From Sulfuricurvum sp. (GTDB lineage: Bacteria > Campylobacterota > Campylobacteria > Campylobacterales > Sulfurimonadaceae), in assembly GCA_030692765.1 (NCBI GenBank), contig JAUYUB010000020.1, positions 1 to 64,000 on the forward strand: a stretch of DNA of 64,000 bases, given 5' to 3'. Below the pieces are notes generated by a model that searched no databases, was not told where the DNA came from, and was given only the letters and a program-made list of their open reading frames with translations. Both the position numbers and the translations under genes were made by a program. Below are positions 52,761 to 62,976 of the stretch, one piece after another (positions within the stretch are counted from its first letter, which is position 1; every line of letters begins with the position of its first letter).

Positions 52761-53861
52761 ATGCGTGCTGAAGAACGTTTTTTTGCCATCAGCGATGATT
52801 TTCGCTCACCCTATGCGCGTGATCGTGATCGTATCATTCACTCCGGAAGTTTTCGGCGTCTTGAATACAAAACGCAGGTTTTTCTCAATTCTCAAGGCGA
52901 TTTTTTTCGTACTCGTCTTACCCACAGTATCGAAGTCAGCCAAATTGCCCGCTCAATCAGTTCTCATTTGGGGCTACAGGAATCCCTTGCGGAATCCATA
53001 GCTTTGGCGCATGATTTAGGACACACACCGTTTGGGCATATCGGAGGGGATACGCTGGATGAGTGTTTGCGAAAAGAGGGATACAAGCATGGCTTTGAAC
53101 ACAATCTCCAAAGCTTTCGTGTCGTCACACTGTTAGAACAGCGTTACAAACAGTTTCTAGGGCTAAACCTCACTTATGCAACGCTGGAAGGGATTCTCAA
53201 ACACTCACCTCCCTATAACAAACCGTTTTTAAACACCACTATCCGTGATGCCTTTTCTCTGGACACCCATCCCAGCATCGAAGCGATGATCGTTGATCGT
53301 GCCGACGAGATTGCCTATATCAGCCATGATATTGATGATGGTATTGCCTCTGGACTTATCAGTTTTGAAACCCTTAAAAAAAGTGAACTTATCCAGATTA
53401 TTTTAGAAAAAGTATATGAGGAAGGGATTCGTGAAGATGAAGATGAGATGTTTCGCTACCGCTTCAGCTCTCATCTTATCAACCATCTTGTCTACTCACT
53501 CCTTGAATATTCGCGTGAGAACATCGATAACAGCCGTGTGTTAGCCTCTGTTATTCCCTCTTCCCAAGAACTCCCGATCGGATTTACCAAAGAACTCGAA
53601 ACGCAGATTAAAAAACTCAAGAAGATCCTCTTCCAAGAACTCTATCAACACAAACACATTGTCCGTAAAATGTTCTCAGGCAAACAGGCAATCATCGGCC
53701 TATTCAATGCCCTCATGGAACAGCCCAAAATGTTACCGCGTTATTATCTCGAACAACTTGACCGACGCAACAAACATCGCGTTATTGCCGACTACATTGC
53801 CAGCATGTCCGACCGCTATGCGATGAAGCTTTACAATGAACTGTACGGGAGAGAGGGTTGA
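52761..53861 (+). CDS. dgt: Deoxyguanosinetriphosphate triphosphohydrolase-like protein
   Basis: 366 residues, HD-domain phosphohydrolase. RDRIIHSGSFRRLEYKTQVF and RTRLTHSIEVSQIARSI precede the metal site HDLGHTPFGHIGGDTLDE near residue 87, then DEIAYISHDIDDGI. This is the Dgt/SAMHD1-like pattern (H...HD...D). Hydrolyses dNTPs to deoxynucleoside and triphosphate. A TATAATC box ~40 bases upstream and a weak AAAGTAGG site support the start. Overlaps the next gene by 4 bases. Confidence 0.92.
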   Translation: MRAEERFFAISDDFRSPYARDRDRIIHSGSFRRLEYKTQVFLNSQGDFFRTRLTHSIEVSQIARSISSHLGLQESLAESIALAHDLGHTPFGHIGGDTLDECLRKEGYKHGFEHNLQSFRVVTLLEQRYKQFLGLNLTYATLEGILKHSPPYNKPFLNTTIRDAFSLDTHPSIEAMIVDRADEIAYISHDIDDGIASGLISFETLKKSELIQIILEKVYEEGIREDEDEMFRYRFSSHLINHLVYSLLEYSRENIDNSRVLASVIPSSQELPIGFTKELETQIKKLKKILFQELYQHKHIVRKMFSGKQAIIGLFNALMEQPKMLPRYYLEQLDRRNKHRVIADYIASMSDRYAMKLYNELYGREG

Positions 53862-55084
53862 GCCCTAAAATCGCCATTGTAGGCGGTGGAGCAGCAGGAC
53901 TTATGGCCGCGATATGCGCCGCACGCTCAGGCAGTGACGTGACAATTTATGAGCACAATTCAAGTGTCGGTAAAAAAATATTGGCGTCGGGTAATGGCCG
54001 TTGTAATATTATTAATACCACAGCCACAGCAGACGATTATTTCGGAACCGACCCCCATTTTGCTACCTACGCATTGGAACAACTTCCCTTTGCTGATTTC
54101 ATCGACTTCTGTCACTCAATCGGGTTATTACTGGATATTAAAGATGACGGACGCTGCTATCCATTCTCGAATGAAGCGAAAGCCGTTCTTAACGCTTTAA
54201 GCAGTGCGGTAAAAAATGCTGGAGTGAAAATCCTTATCGACACGAAAGTGACCAAGATTGAAAAAACGGGTGATCTATTCCTCATTCACGAAGATCATAA
54301 TAAAACGAAATTTGATAAAGTCCTTATTGCTACAGGCTCTCAAGCGGCACCACAGCTTGGGGCAACTGATGACGGTTACCGTTTTGCCGCTTCATTAGGC
54401 CACACTTTTACCCCCACTTATCCCAGCCTAGTTCAACTGCATCTGAACTCAAAAATTCACCCTAAAATGGCGGGAGTTAAAACGTTTGCCGAAGTTACTT
54501 TGTATGTGAATAATAAAGAGATAGAAAAAGTACAAGGGGATATTCTTTTCGCGAGCTATGGGATCTCTGGATTGGCAATCTTGGATATCAGCCAAAAAGC
54601 CTCACTTGCCCTGCTTAATCAGCAAAAAGTAACGCTAAGCATCAACTTGCTTCCACGATTTAACACTCAACAGCTCAGAGATCTTCTTCATCAGCTTATT
54701 GCCGCTGTTCCTAATCACACAGTCGAAACAGTACTAGGAGGATTAGTTCCTGCTAAAACGGTCGCCCATCTCTGTGAAGCAGTGCTCATCAACCCCTCAA
54801 AGATCGTATCATCACTGACACCAAAAGAGATCAGCAAGCTATTGGAGCTTATTACGAATTGGAAATTTGAAGTTATAGGGACCCATGGATTTAAACATGC
54901 AGAAGTAAGCGGTGGCGGAGTAGCAACGGCAGATGTAGATAACACAACAATGGAATCAAAATTGGTCAATGGTCTTTATTTTGCAGGGGAAGTATTGGAT
55001 ATTGTGGGACGACGTGGAGGGTATAATTTTAATTTCGCATGGGCGAGCGGCATGATCGCCGGTCGCCAAATGGCTAAGAAGTAA
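53858..55084 (+). CDS. FAD-dependent oxidoreductase, HI0933/YhiN family
   Basis: 408 residues from a TTG start overlapping the dgt stop (TTGA). FAD-binding IAIVGGGAAGLMAAICAARSG at the N-terminus is given here in part; KKILASGNGRCNIINT follows at 42-57 and is diagnostic for the family. C-terminal FAGEVLDIVGRRGGYNFNFAW completes the flavin site. Substrate unknown in this widespread family. Convergent with typA, with 3 bases between. Confidence 0.88.
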   Translation: MSPKIAIVGGGAAGLMAAICAARSGSDVTIYEHNSSVGKKILASGNGRCNIINTTATADDYFGTDPHFATYALEQLPFADFIDFCHSIGLLLDIKDDGRCYPFSNEAKAVLNALSSAVKNAGVKILIDTKVTKIEKTGDLFLIHEDHNKTKFDKVLIATGSQAAPQLGATDDGYRFAASLGHTFTPTYPSLVQLHLNSKIHPKMAGVKTFAEVTLYVNNKEIEKVQGDILFASYGISGLAILDISQKASLALLNQQKVTLSINLLPRFNTQQLRDLLHQLIAAVPNHTVETVLGGLVPAKTVAHLCEAVLINPSKIVSSLTPKEISKLLELITNWKFEVIGTHGFKHAEVSGGGVATADVDNTTMESKLVNGLYFAGEVLDIVGRRGGYNFNFAWASGMIAGRQMAKK

Positions 55085-55087
55085 GAA

Positions 55088-56893
55088 TTACTTTTTAGCG
55101 TAACGCTTACGGTCAGTTGGATCCAACCATTTTTTACGGATACGGATACTAAGAGGAGTTACTTCAAGAAGCTCATCATCTTCGATCCACTCTAAAGCAC
55201 GCTCAAGGTTCATATCACGTGGTGGTACGAGTTTGATCGCTTCATCAGCGCCTGATGAACGGACGTTTGATTGTGCTTTTCCTTTAACTGGGTTAACATC
55301 AAGGTCATTGGTACGGCTATGCTCACCAACGATCATCCCTTTGTAAACTTTTGTTTGAGGATTAACAAACAATACTCCACGCTCTTGCAAGTTTGCAAGG
55401 GAGAACGCCAAGGTAACCCCGTCTTCCATAGAAGTCAATGCTCCGTATTGACGGCTCTCAACACCACTTGCAGTGTATGGGCGGAACTCCAAGAAAGAGT
55501 GATTCATAACACCCTCTCCTTTTGTTTCTGTCAAGAATTGTCCACGGAAACCGATAAGTCCACGCGCAGGGATAACGAATTCAACACGTGTAAAGCCCTC
55601 ACCCATTGGTACCATCGCTGTCATCTCTGCTTTACGACGGCCAAGACGCTCGATGATGCTTCCTGCAAAGTCTTGAGGAAGGTCAACAACGAGATGCTCG
55701 AATGGCTCACATTTGACCCCTTCGATTTCGCGGATGATAACTTCCGGACGTCCGATACCGAACTCGAAGCCTTCACGACGCATATTCTCTGCCAAAATAG
55801 TGATCTGCAGCTCTCCACGTCCTGAGACCTGGAATTTACCCTCACCAATGACTTCACAACGCATTGCAACATTGGTGTTCATTTCTGCTTCAAGACGCTC
55901 TTTGATCTTGTTAGAAGTAATGTGTTTCCCCTCTTGACCAGCAAGTGGAGAATCATTAACCGAGAAGAAAACGTTCAACGTAGGCTCTTCAACGTGCATT
56001 GGGTCAAGTGGCATAGGGTTGTTGGGATCACAGATAGTATCCCCAACGTCTACGGTTTCAATACCAGCAAGGGCCACGATATCACCCGCTTCTGCGGTTT
56101 GGATTTCTGTACGGTTAAGACCCATAAATCCGATAAGTTTAGAGATTTTACCCTTAACCAATTCGCCGTCTGCTTTTGCAAGGAGGATATTATCCCCTTT
56201 TGAAATGCGTCCGTTGAAGATACGCGCAATACCGATTTTACCAACGTAGTTATCGTAGTCCAATGTGAAAACTTGCAACTGAGTAGCATTTTCAGCATCA
56301 CCCGTAGGTTCAGGGATTTTTTCAAGGATTGTATTGAACAAACATGTGAAATCGCCATCAGGGTCAGACATATTTAGTTTTGCTATACCATCACGAGCTG
56401 CTGCATAGATAATTGGGAAATCGAGTTGATCTTCGGTTGCATCCATTGCTACGAAAAGGTCAAATACTTCATCAACTACACGCTCAGGATCTGCTGATGG
56501 TTTGTCAATTTTGTTGATAACAACGATTGGCTTAAGACCAAGAGCAAGCATCTTCTTAACAACGAACTTAGTCTGAGGCATAACTCCTTCGTAAGCGTCA
56601 ACAAGGATCAAAGCCCCGTCAACCATTTTCAATACACGCTCAACTTCTCCACCGAAATCGGCGTGGCCCGGAGTATCGATAACGTTGATTTTGTGATCAC
56701 CGTAGCGAATTGCTGTATTTTTAGAAAGAATCGTGATCCCGCGCTCTTTCTCAAGTGCGTTAGAGTCCATTGCTCTTTCATTGACCTGCTCGTGGCTGCC
56801 ATACGTTCCAGATTGCTTGAGCAATCCGTCAACTAGGGTCGTTTTACCATGGTCAACGTGTGCGATGACGGCGATGTTACGAATTTTTTGCAT
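55088..56893 (-). CDS. typA: Ribosome-associated GTPase TypA/BipA
   Basis: 601 residues, full length. G1 [15 protein letters not shown], switch-[15 protein letters not shown]4 NKIDKP, then EF-G-like domains II, III and V and the TypA-specific C-terminal domain ([20 protein letters not shown]). It binds the ribosome and helps growth under stress and low temperature. Single gene, with its own 5' region before the divergent flagellar operon. Confidence 0.96.
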   Translation of the reverse strand: MQKIRNIAVIAHVDHGKTTLVDGLLKQSGTYGSHEQVNERAMDSNALEKERGITILSKNTAIRYGDHKINVIDTPGHADFGGEVERVLKMVDGALILVDAYEGVMPQTKFVVKKMLALGLKPIVVINKIDKPSADPERVVDEVFDLFVAMDATEDQLDFPIIYAAARDGIAKLNMSDPDGDFTCLFNTILEKIPEPTGDAENATQLQVFTLDYDNYVGKIGIARIFNGRISKGDNILLAKADGELVKGKISKLIGFMGLNRTEIQTAEAGDIVALAGIETVDVGDTICDPNNPMPLDPMHVEEPTLNVFFSVNDSPLAGQEGKHITSNKIKERLEAEMNTNVAMRCEVIGEGKFQVSGRGELQITILAENMRREGFEFGIGRPEVIIREIEGVKCEPFEHLVVDLPQDFAGSIIERLGRRKAEMTAMVPMGEGFTRVEFVIPARGLIGFRGQFLTETKGEGVMNHSFLEFRPYTASGVESRQYGALTSMEDGVTLAFSLANLQERGVLFVNPQTKVYKGMIVGEHSRTNDLDVNPVKGKAQSNVRSSGADEAIKLVPPRDMNLERALEWIEDDELLEVTPLSIRIRKKWLDPTDRKRYAKK

Positions 56894-56980
56894 TGAATGT
56901 CCTTATAGATAGACCGTGATTTTCGCGAATTATATCTTTTTAAAAGTTAAGGATGGTTTAAGTGAGTTTAATACCTTATG

Positions 56981-56996
56981 TGGAATAACTATTGCT
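56981..56996 (+). promoter_or_regulatory. Sigma-54 promoter of fliK-flgD-flgE
   Basis: TGGAATAACTATTGCT has the -24 GG and -12 GC at the exact sigma-54 spacing (second G to second G of the GC pair 11 bases). Predicted start near 57007, then AAGGA at 57028-57032 and the fliK ATG at 57040. It is nearly identical to the site before the second flgE gene (60719-60734). Confidence 0.75.
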
Positions 56997-57039
56997 TGTT
57001 AATGCAATCTACTATATCTTTTGGTACAAGGATCGCATT

Positions 57040-58425
57040 ATGGTCGTACAAAGCAAAGAAAACAAAAACAATTCCTCTCTAATAGAATTATTGGGCGGAT
57101 CAAACAACTCAACCAATGCGAAAAAGGGTGCTAAATCCAATGATGCGTTTGCACAGCTGCTGACAACACTCAAAGATTCTGTAAAGAGTGGGAAATCTGT
57201 AGCTAAAAAATCAGATTTTACTGCCGTTATTGATCCTAAAAAGGATTCTTCCCTTGTAGTTAATGTGAAGTCGGCTGACATCAAGCCTATTGATACAAAA
57301 AAATTAAGTGCTCAAGGGCTGGCTGAGCTGTTAAGCGGAAAAGACGAAGAAACAAAAGTCTTTCCGAAAGAACTCGTTAACGTATTAAGCAATGATCAGG
57401 TTCATTCGCTCATTGGCAAAGCCAAAGAGTACCTAAAAAACGCAATTATGGAAAAAGCGCCTGAACTCAAAGCTGATGAAAAAGCCATTCCTAAGACATT
57501 GATCGGGCTCGTTGAACTCGCACACAAGATAGGTATTGATTTAAGTGAAATAACCCTCTCTACCGTGGACAAAGATTTGGCAAGTCCACTCAAAGAACTG
57601 CCAACTCCTCTGCTGACCAAGCCCTTATTAGACTTCAAAGGGCCAGTTAAAGAAGCAACTTTGGAAAATCCTAAAGGATTTGAGGCGATTATACAGCTGC
57701 TCAAAGAAGCTAAACCCGCCCAAGAAGAAGTGAAGCCCTCAAAAGAATCTAGCAAAACTCAGCCGCTTCAATCACTCCTTAAAGGTTTAGAGAAAGCGTC
57801 AGAAAGCGTAGCCGAACTCCCAAAAGAAGCTCTTAAAGAACTTCCTAAAGCGCTGATCCCTGCGGTTCACGCCGATGCGCTGAGCAACCTATTGCGTGGA
57901 AATATTGAATCAGAAACTCCTCAGACCAAAGAAGAGATCAAACCGCTCAATGAGTCGACAAAAACACATCAGCCGCTTAAAGCGGATTCACTCGAAGTAA
58001 AAGGCAAGGAAGCGGTACAAAGCATGCGTCATTTTGCCATCGACCTCAAAGAAGCGGCAGAAAGTTATAAACCGCCTTTCACCCGCCTCACGATGAAACT
58101 CAACCCTGAGCGTTTGGGAGAAGTCGATGTAACCCTCATCCAACGCGGAAACAATGTCCATGTCACCATCCAATCCAACAATACAGCAAGCGTTGCATTT
58201 CTAGCACACAACGCAACAGAGCTCAAAGCACAGCTTGCACAGCAGGGTGTCACAAATGCGACAATGAATTTCATGGCGGGTTCAGATAATCAACCGCAAA
58301 ACCCGCAGCAGCAACAACAGCAGCAAAATCAGAATCGTTTTCGCACGTATGCTTCGCTCGAAGAACTACAACACAGCAGTGAAGAGCTAAGTGCTCTTGA
58401 AATCATCATTCCGCATTACGCGTAA
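57040..58425 (+). CDS. fliK: Flagellar hook-length control protein FliK
   Basis: 461 residues from the ATG at 57040; a longer frame would start inside the sigma-54 promoter. The N-terminal two thirds are Lys/Glu/Pro/Ser-rich and poorly ordered (many KELP/KEA units), acting as the secreted ruler. The C-terminal Flg_hook domain shows LTMKLNPERLGEVDVTLIQ and VTIQSNNTASVAFLAHN. A glutamine-rich stretch follows (PQQQQQQQNQNRF). Directly upstream of flgD, the usual order in Campylobacterota. Confidence 0.88.
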   Translation: MVVQSKENKNNSSLIELLGGSNNSTNAKKGAKSNDAFAQLLTTLKDSVKSGKSVAKKSDFTAVIDPKKDSSLVVNVKSADIKPIDTKKLSAQGLAELLSGKDEETKVFPKELVNVLSNDQVHSLIGKAKEYLKNAIMEKAPELKADEKAIPKTLIGLVELAHKIGIDLSEITLSTVDKDLASPLKELPTPLLTKPLLDFKGPVKEATLENPKGFEAIIQLLKEAKPAQEEVKPSKESSKTQPLQSLLKGLEKASESVAELPKEALKELPKALIPAVHADALSNLLRGNIESETPQTKEEIKPLNESTKTHQPLKADSLEVKGKEAVQSMRHFAIDLKEAAESYKPPFTRLTMKLNPERLGEVDVTLIQRGNNVHVTIQSNNTASVAFLAHNATELKAQLAQQGVTNATMNFMAGSDNQPQNPQQQQQQQNQNRFRTYASLEELQHSSEELSALEIIIPHYA

Positions 58426-58440
58426 CACAAGGAGAATATT

Positions 58441-59106
58441 ATGGCAATCAATTCAGTAGGAGCTAACACAGCTACCAGCACTGCCTCATCCCCGGCTGTC
58501 AATCCTAAAGGGATATTGGGCAAAGACGATTTTCTCAAACTGTTGCTCTTGGAGCTAAAATACCAAGACCCAACGTCGCCTATGGACAGTGAAAAGATTC
58601 TGTCACAAACCTCACAGCTTGCAGGATTGGAAGCTAGTGAAAACACCAATAAAGCACTTGCAGCACTCGCTTCTTCACTGGGTGCTTCAATGCAGTTTAA
58701 TGGTATTGCCGCTATTGGTAAAATAGCGGATACAGGGAGTAATGCCGTTGCCCTGACCAAAGGTCAAAATGTTGATTTTCAACTTTATTTTCCGGATAAT
58801 GTTACCACGGGGAAAATCAATATTATGGATGTGGATGGGAAAGTCCTTCGTACCATTAAGGTGGGAGCTACTGATGCAGGTGTTGCCAAATATACCTGGG
58901 ATGGAAAAGCGGATAATGGTTCTTTATTAAGTGAGGGAACTTACTACGTCGATTCAAGCTATTCTAAAGTCGATGGCTCTACAGGCACCACGCGTATTGG
59001 GCGCTATCCGATTGAATCTATCAAATTTGACGCCGGTAAAACCCTTGCCAAACTGGGATCAAGCTACGTAGACTTTAGCTCGATCAAAGAGATTACAGGA
59101 AACTAA
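58441..59106 (+). CDS. flgD: Flagellar hook assembly scaffold FlgD
   Basis: 221 residues. N-terminal FlgD domain with KGILGKDDFLKLLLLELKYQDPTSPMDSEK and SQTSQLAGLEASENTNK is abbreviated here by segments; a tudor/Fn3-like C-terminal part (VAKYTWDGKADNGSLLSEGTYY) follows. It caps the growing hook while FlgE is added. ACAAGGAG lies before the ATG; the stop is one base from the flgE start. Confidence 0.93.
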   Translation: MAINSVGANTATSTASSPAVNPKGILGKDDFLKLLLLELKYQDPTSPMDSEKILSQTSQLAGLEASENTNKALAALASSLGASMQFNGIAAIGKIADTGSNAVALTKGQNVDFQLYFPDNVTTGKINIMDVDGKVLRTIKVGATDAGVAKYTWDGKADNGSLLSEGTYYVDSSYSKVDGSTGTTRIGRYPIESIKFDAGKTLAKLGSSYVDFSSIKEITGN

Positions 59107-59107
59107 C

Positions 59108-60715
59108 ATGACACAAGGATTTTATTCGGGGTTATCTGGTGTACAAACTCATCAATATGGTATTGATGTTGCCTCAGACAATCTGGCAAACGTCAATACA
59201 GTAGGTTATCGTGGGTCAAACACTGAATTTTCTTCTCTCCTTTCTTCTAAAATAGTCAGTGCTGGGGCACAAACACCTACTTCTAATGATCTTGAAGCAG
59301 GTGTAAGACTTCAAGCAACCACTATGAACACCTCAATCGGAACGTTCATCAATACGGATCGATTTGCTGACCTTTCTATCGGTGGAAACGGATGGTTTGG
59401 TGTTACATCAGCATTGGGAAACAATAACTATTTTACCCGTGCCGGAAATTTTGTCTTTGACGAATATCAAAAAATTCCAGGGGATGGGAACTCTTCTATA
59501 GCCAGACTTACTACCGGCGATGGGATGTACGTTTCAGGTACAATGCTGGGTAACTATACCTATAATCCTGCTGCAGGGTCCTTTGTGGTTACCCCCGCAA
59601 ACAATGTACCCCTAGCTGCTGTCAATGCACAAGGGCCACTTGAGCTCCCTACACTTTTAACCTATCCTGCAGAACCGACTACCACAACTCAATTTGCCGG
59701 AAACCTCGGCTTTACTCCAGGAGTTCGTACGGTCAATGAAACCGTAATCAATGCCCTTAATGAACAAAATAACCTTAACCTTATTTTTACAAAAAGTACT
59801 TCCCAGCCCACCGTTGGTACAGCATGGGATGTTGCGGCTACCCTAAAATCTGCTGATAATCAAACAACGCACGATATTCAATCGGGACGCGTTGTATTTG
59901 CCGACAGCGGTATATTGCTGAGCTCTACTTTGTCCACGATGGATAACAACGGGACTCCACTCGTTGTCGATTCCAGTAATTATTTTACCAATGCCCATAA
60001 TCTTGGACTTGCTGATGATACTCGAACGATGAGTTCCAATGTCATCAGCGCCAACAATGATCGCAACCACCTCAAACTCGTGTTTACTCAAAGTGCTGTT
60101 CAGCCCGCCACTGGTGTTTCTTGGGATATTGCCGCAACCGTAACCACTGCCGATGGACAAACTACCTATGATACACAAACAGGACAAGCTACCTTTGGAG
60201 CATCGGGACGACTGCTAACTTCTACTCTACCTACGATGAATAACGACGGCTCCCCTCTTGCTGTTGATTTGAGTAGTTATCTAGGGGGGATCACTTCTGC
60301 TTCAGGGGTTCCTATCAGCGTATCTTCGCAATCCGATGGAAGCATGGGAGGAACGCTGACTAAGTACGGAATCAGTAATGACGGAACCATCATCGCCGAT
60401 TTCTCCAATGGCCGTCAAAGTGCTATCGGGCGTGTAGCCGTGTACCATTTTCAAAATGAGCAAGGGCTGGAACGCAACGGTGGGACCATGTACACTCAAA
60501 GCTCCAACAGCGGAGAGCCTATTTTTTGGACTGATCAAAACGGCAATACGATTACAGGAGCAAAAATCACCAGTGGTCAGCTGGAAAACTCCAATGTTCG
60601 TCTCGATGTAGGGCTCACTGACATGATCATCTTGCAACGCGCCTATCAAGCCAATGCCAAAACGATAACAACTGTCGATGAGATGATCCAAAAAGCATTG
60701 CAAATGCGACGCTAA
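59108..60715 (+). CDS. flgE: Flagellar hook-type protein FlgE (first copy, with internal duplication)
   Basis: 535 residues. N-terminal rod motif LSGVQTHQYGIDVASDNLAN and VNTVGYRG, and C-terminal VRLDVGLTDMIILQRAYQAN mark a rod/hook family protein. The middle region carries two ~95-residue repeats beginning at Arg207 and Arg306 (both with N-L-x-L-I/V-F-T-x-S, W-D-x-A-A-T and T-M-x-N-x-G-x-P-L). These are a tandem domain duplication of the variable D2-like region. Cotranscribed with fliK and flgD under sigma-54. Whether it is the hook itself or a related segment is open, since a second flgE follows. Confidence 0.85.
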   Translation: MTQGFYSGLSGVQTHQYGIDVASDNLANVNTVGYRGSNTEFSSLLSSKIVSAGAQTPTSNDLEAGVRLQATTMNTSIGTFINTDRFADLSIGGNGWFGVTSALGNNNYFTRAGNFVFDEYQKIPGDGNSSIARLTTGDGMYVSGTMLGNYTYNPAAGSFVVTPANNVPLAAVNAQGPLELPTLLTYPAEPTTTTQFAGNLGFTPGVRTVNETVINALNEQNNLNLIFTKSTSQPTVGTAWDVAATLKSADNQTTHDIQSGRVVFADSGILLSSTLSTMDNNGTPLVVDSSNYFTNAHNLGLADDTRTMSSNVISANNDRNHLKLVFTQSAVQPATGVSWDIAATVTTADGQTTYDTQTGQATFGASGRLLTSTLPTMNNDGSPLAVDLSSYLGGITSASGVPISVSSQSDGSMGGTLTKYGISNDGTIIADFSNGRQSAIGRVAVYHFQNEQGLERNGGTMYTQSSNSGEPIFWTDQNGNTITGAKITSGQLENSNVRLDVGLTDMIILQRAYQANAKTITTVDEMIQKALQMRR

Positions 60716-60718
60716 TTT

Positions 60719-60734
60719 TGGAATATTTATTGCT
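60719..60734 (+). promoter_or_regulatory. Sigma-54 promoter of the second flgE
   Basis: TGGAATATTTATTGCT has GG and GC at sigma-54 spacing and shares TGGAATA and TTGCT with the fliK promoter. It begins 4 bases after the first flgE stop; predicted start near 60745. AAAAGGAAC precedes the ATG at 60769. Confidence 0.75.
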
Positions 60735-60768
60735 TATAAATTATACTTTGTAACGAAAAGGAACTATC

Positions 60769-62940
60769 ATGTTACGATCACTCTTTGCGGGCGTCACCGG
60801 ATTGCAAGCACACCAAATCGCGATGGACGTTGAGTCCAACAATATTGCCAACGTCAACACGATTGGATATAAGTACTCACGTGCCAATTTTTCTGATTTG
60901 CTAGCGCAAACGGCACAAATCGCTACGGCACCGCAAGGGGATCTGGGTGGTAAAAATTCCGTTCAGATCGGATTGGGTACAACCATCAACTCCGTCACCC
61001 GTATCATGACGCAAGGCTCCATCCAAAATACCGATAAAAATACGGACGTTGCGATTCAAGGTGATGGCTTTTTTATCGTTAGTTCAGACAGAGGAAGTAC
61101 GTACAAATACAGCCGTTCCGGGGATTTCAAATTTGATGCCGGAGGAAACTTTGTTGACAACGGCGGATTCGTCGTCCAGGGGTGGGTACGCGATCCAGCA
61201 ACTGGGAAAGTGGACTCCACTGCACCAATCACCAACATCAATATCCCGCCAGGATTGACAACACCGGCTAATCCATCAGGTGTCGTAACCCTTAAAGCCA
61301 ACCTCGATTCAGGTGAAACTGTAGAAACATTTAATCCCACCAATGAGATGGCTACCTATAACCTTGCTGATTATTTAGATTCTTTGCTTGCCGTCCCCGT
61401 AAATCCTGCTGCAGCTGCAGCAGCAGCAGCAATACGAAACGCCAACACCAATGTTTCGGAAGACATGAAGGTTATGTTTAACGAACAGGGTCGTTCGATG
61501 GTCATGCAAACTGGTCAAGGAGTTTGGGTCAGCTACAAACCTGCGACCAATATCCAAACAGTTGACGCTGATCCAGCAACAGCATTCACGTTTACTCTCA
61601 ATGGAACTATCGTCAGCGGTACCACTCCTGGTACATCTGCAGCAGACAATGCGGGCTATGTTGCGCAACAAATCAATGCACAAACTGCTCTGACAGGTAT
61701 TGTTGCCACTGTTGGCGCAGGTGGAGCCATAACTCTCACCAACGACAATTCACGCGCAAGCGATCTGGATGCTACCAAAAACATTCGAATTACTGCTCTT
61801 AATGCGGGGGCTACTGCTATTGGATTGGTTGCCACTGTTGCCGATACCACCAATACTACCGCTTACAACTACACCTACGCTTCCAATGCCGTTGACTTGG
61901 CAAACGTTTTGGCACCGATTAATACCACTTTTAGAACTACAGAACAATTGCGAGTCATCATGCAAGAGCATGCACAGCTTGTAACACTTGGTGATGGCAT
62001 TGCAGTCACCATAAACGATGAAGGACAGTATAAGTTTACGAATACTAACGATGGTGATCTATTTCAAGAAGACCTCAAACTGCAAGTCACCGCCTACAGC
62101 AGTGCCGTTGGTAATATCACTGCCAATACACGCTTTACTGAAGTGATGCAGGCAGTTGACGGTACACTTATTGAGGGAAGCACGGGAATTCGACTTTCCC
62201 AGTCTCTCAATGCCGCAACCCACTCTGCAAGTATCGATATCTACGATTCATTGGGAAGTAAACACACCCTCAAGATGGATTTTAGAAAAACCGGTGTTGA
62301 TGCAGCAACAGGTGCCACATGGAGCATGAAACTCTCTGTTCCAATACCTGGAGAGATCAATACCATCGCACCGATCAATGAAATCAACGGTCAAGTAAGT
62401 TTTGGTCCTGACGGTTCACTCTCTTCTTATACACCGACCAATATCAACTATACAGGAAACAATGGTTCTTCACCCAACCAAAACGTCAGTATAGACCTTG
62501 GTACTTCCAACGCCTTTGATGGAATCACCAGTTTTGACGCCAGCTCTGGAACCAGCGGTATTTCACAAGACGGTTTTCCGGGTGGAGATATCGTGGGTAT
62601 CCGTATCGATCAAAGCGGTACGCTGATCGGATCATTTTCCAACGGTCGATCCTTTGGTCTCGCACAAATCGGGATGGCAAAGTTTACCAATAACGAAGGT
62701 TTGGTTGCGGATGGCGGAAATGTTTTCTTGCAATCAGCCAACTCCGGTGATCCGATCATCGGTACGGCGGCGACTGCTGGACGCGGGTTTATGCAATCCT
62801 CGGCGCTGGAAGCCTCCAATGTTGACTTGTCCAAATCATTGACCAACCTCATCATCATTCAACGGGGTTATCAGGCCAATGGTAAAACGATTACCACATC
62901 GGATACGCTTCTAGAAACATTGCTGGGAATTAAACGATAA
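60769..62940 (+). CDS. flgE: Flagellar hook protein FlgE (second, large copy)
   Basis: 723 residues, close to the large FlgE hooks of Campylobacterota. N-terminal FAGVTGLQAHQIAMDVESNN and VNTIGYKYSRANFSDLL, FlgE-type NTDVAIQGDGFFIVSS, and C-terminal ASNVDLSKSLTNLIIIQRGY and QANGKTITT. The long middle region is surface-exposed and variable, with an alanine run near 215-222 encoded by GCN repeats (61409-61432). Own sigma-54 promoter. The first copy is only 535 residues with a quite different middle region. Confidence 0.93.
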   Translation: MLRSLFAGVTGLQAHQIAMDVESNNIANVNTIGYKYSRANFSDLLAQTAQIATAPQGDLGGKNSVQIGLGTTINSVTRIMTQGSIQNTDKNTDVAIQGDGFFIVSSDRGSTYKYSRSGDFKFDAGGNFVDNGGFVVQGWVRDPATGKVDSTAPITNINIPPGLTTPANPSGVVTLKANLDSGETVETFNPTNEMATYNLADYLDSLLAVPVNPAAAAAAAAIRNANTNVSEDMKVMFNEQGRSMVMQTGQGVWVSYKPATNIQTVDADPATAFTFTLNGTIVSGTTPGTSAADNAGYVAQQINAQTALTGIVATVGAGGAITLTNDNSRASDLDATKNIRITALNAGATAIGLVATVADTTNTTAYNYTYASNAVDLANVLAPINTTFRTTEQLRVIMQEHAQLVTLGDGIAVTINDEGQYKFTNTNDGDLFQEDLKLQVTAYSSAVGNITANTRFTEVMQAVDGTLIEGSTGIRLSQSLNAATHSASIDIYDSLGSKHTLKMDFRKTGVDAATGATWSMKLSVPIPGEINTIAPINEINGQVSFGPDGSLSSYTPTNINYTGNNGSSPNQNVSIDLGTSNAFDGITSFDASSGTSGISQDGFPGGDIVGIRIDQSGTLIGSFSNGRSFGLAQIGMAKFTNNEGLVADGGNVFLQSANSGDPIIGTAATAGRGFMQSSALEASNVDLSKSLTNLIIIQRGYQANGKTITTSDTLLETLLGIKR

Positions 62941-62957
62941 TTTTTAGGAGGATAGCG

Positions 62958-62976
62958 GTCGAGGGAGAAGCTCGAC
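62958..62976 (+). terminator. Short hairpin after flgE, possible terminator
   Basis: GTCGAG at 62958-62963 and CTCGAC at 62971-62976 form a 6-base stem with a 7-base loop, 18 bases after the flgE stop. No T-run follows, so intrinsic termination is uncertain. Confidence 0.35.
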
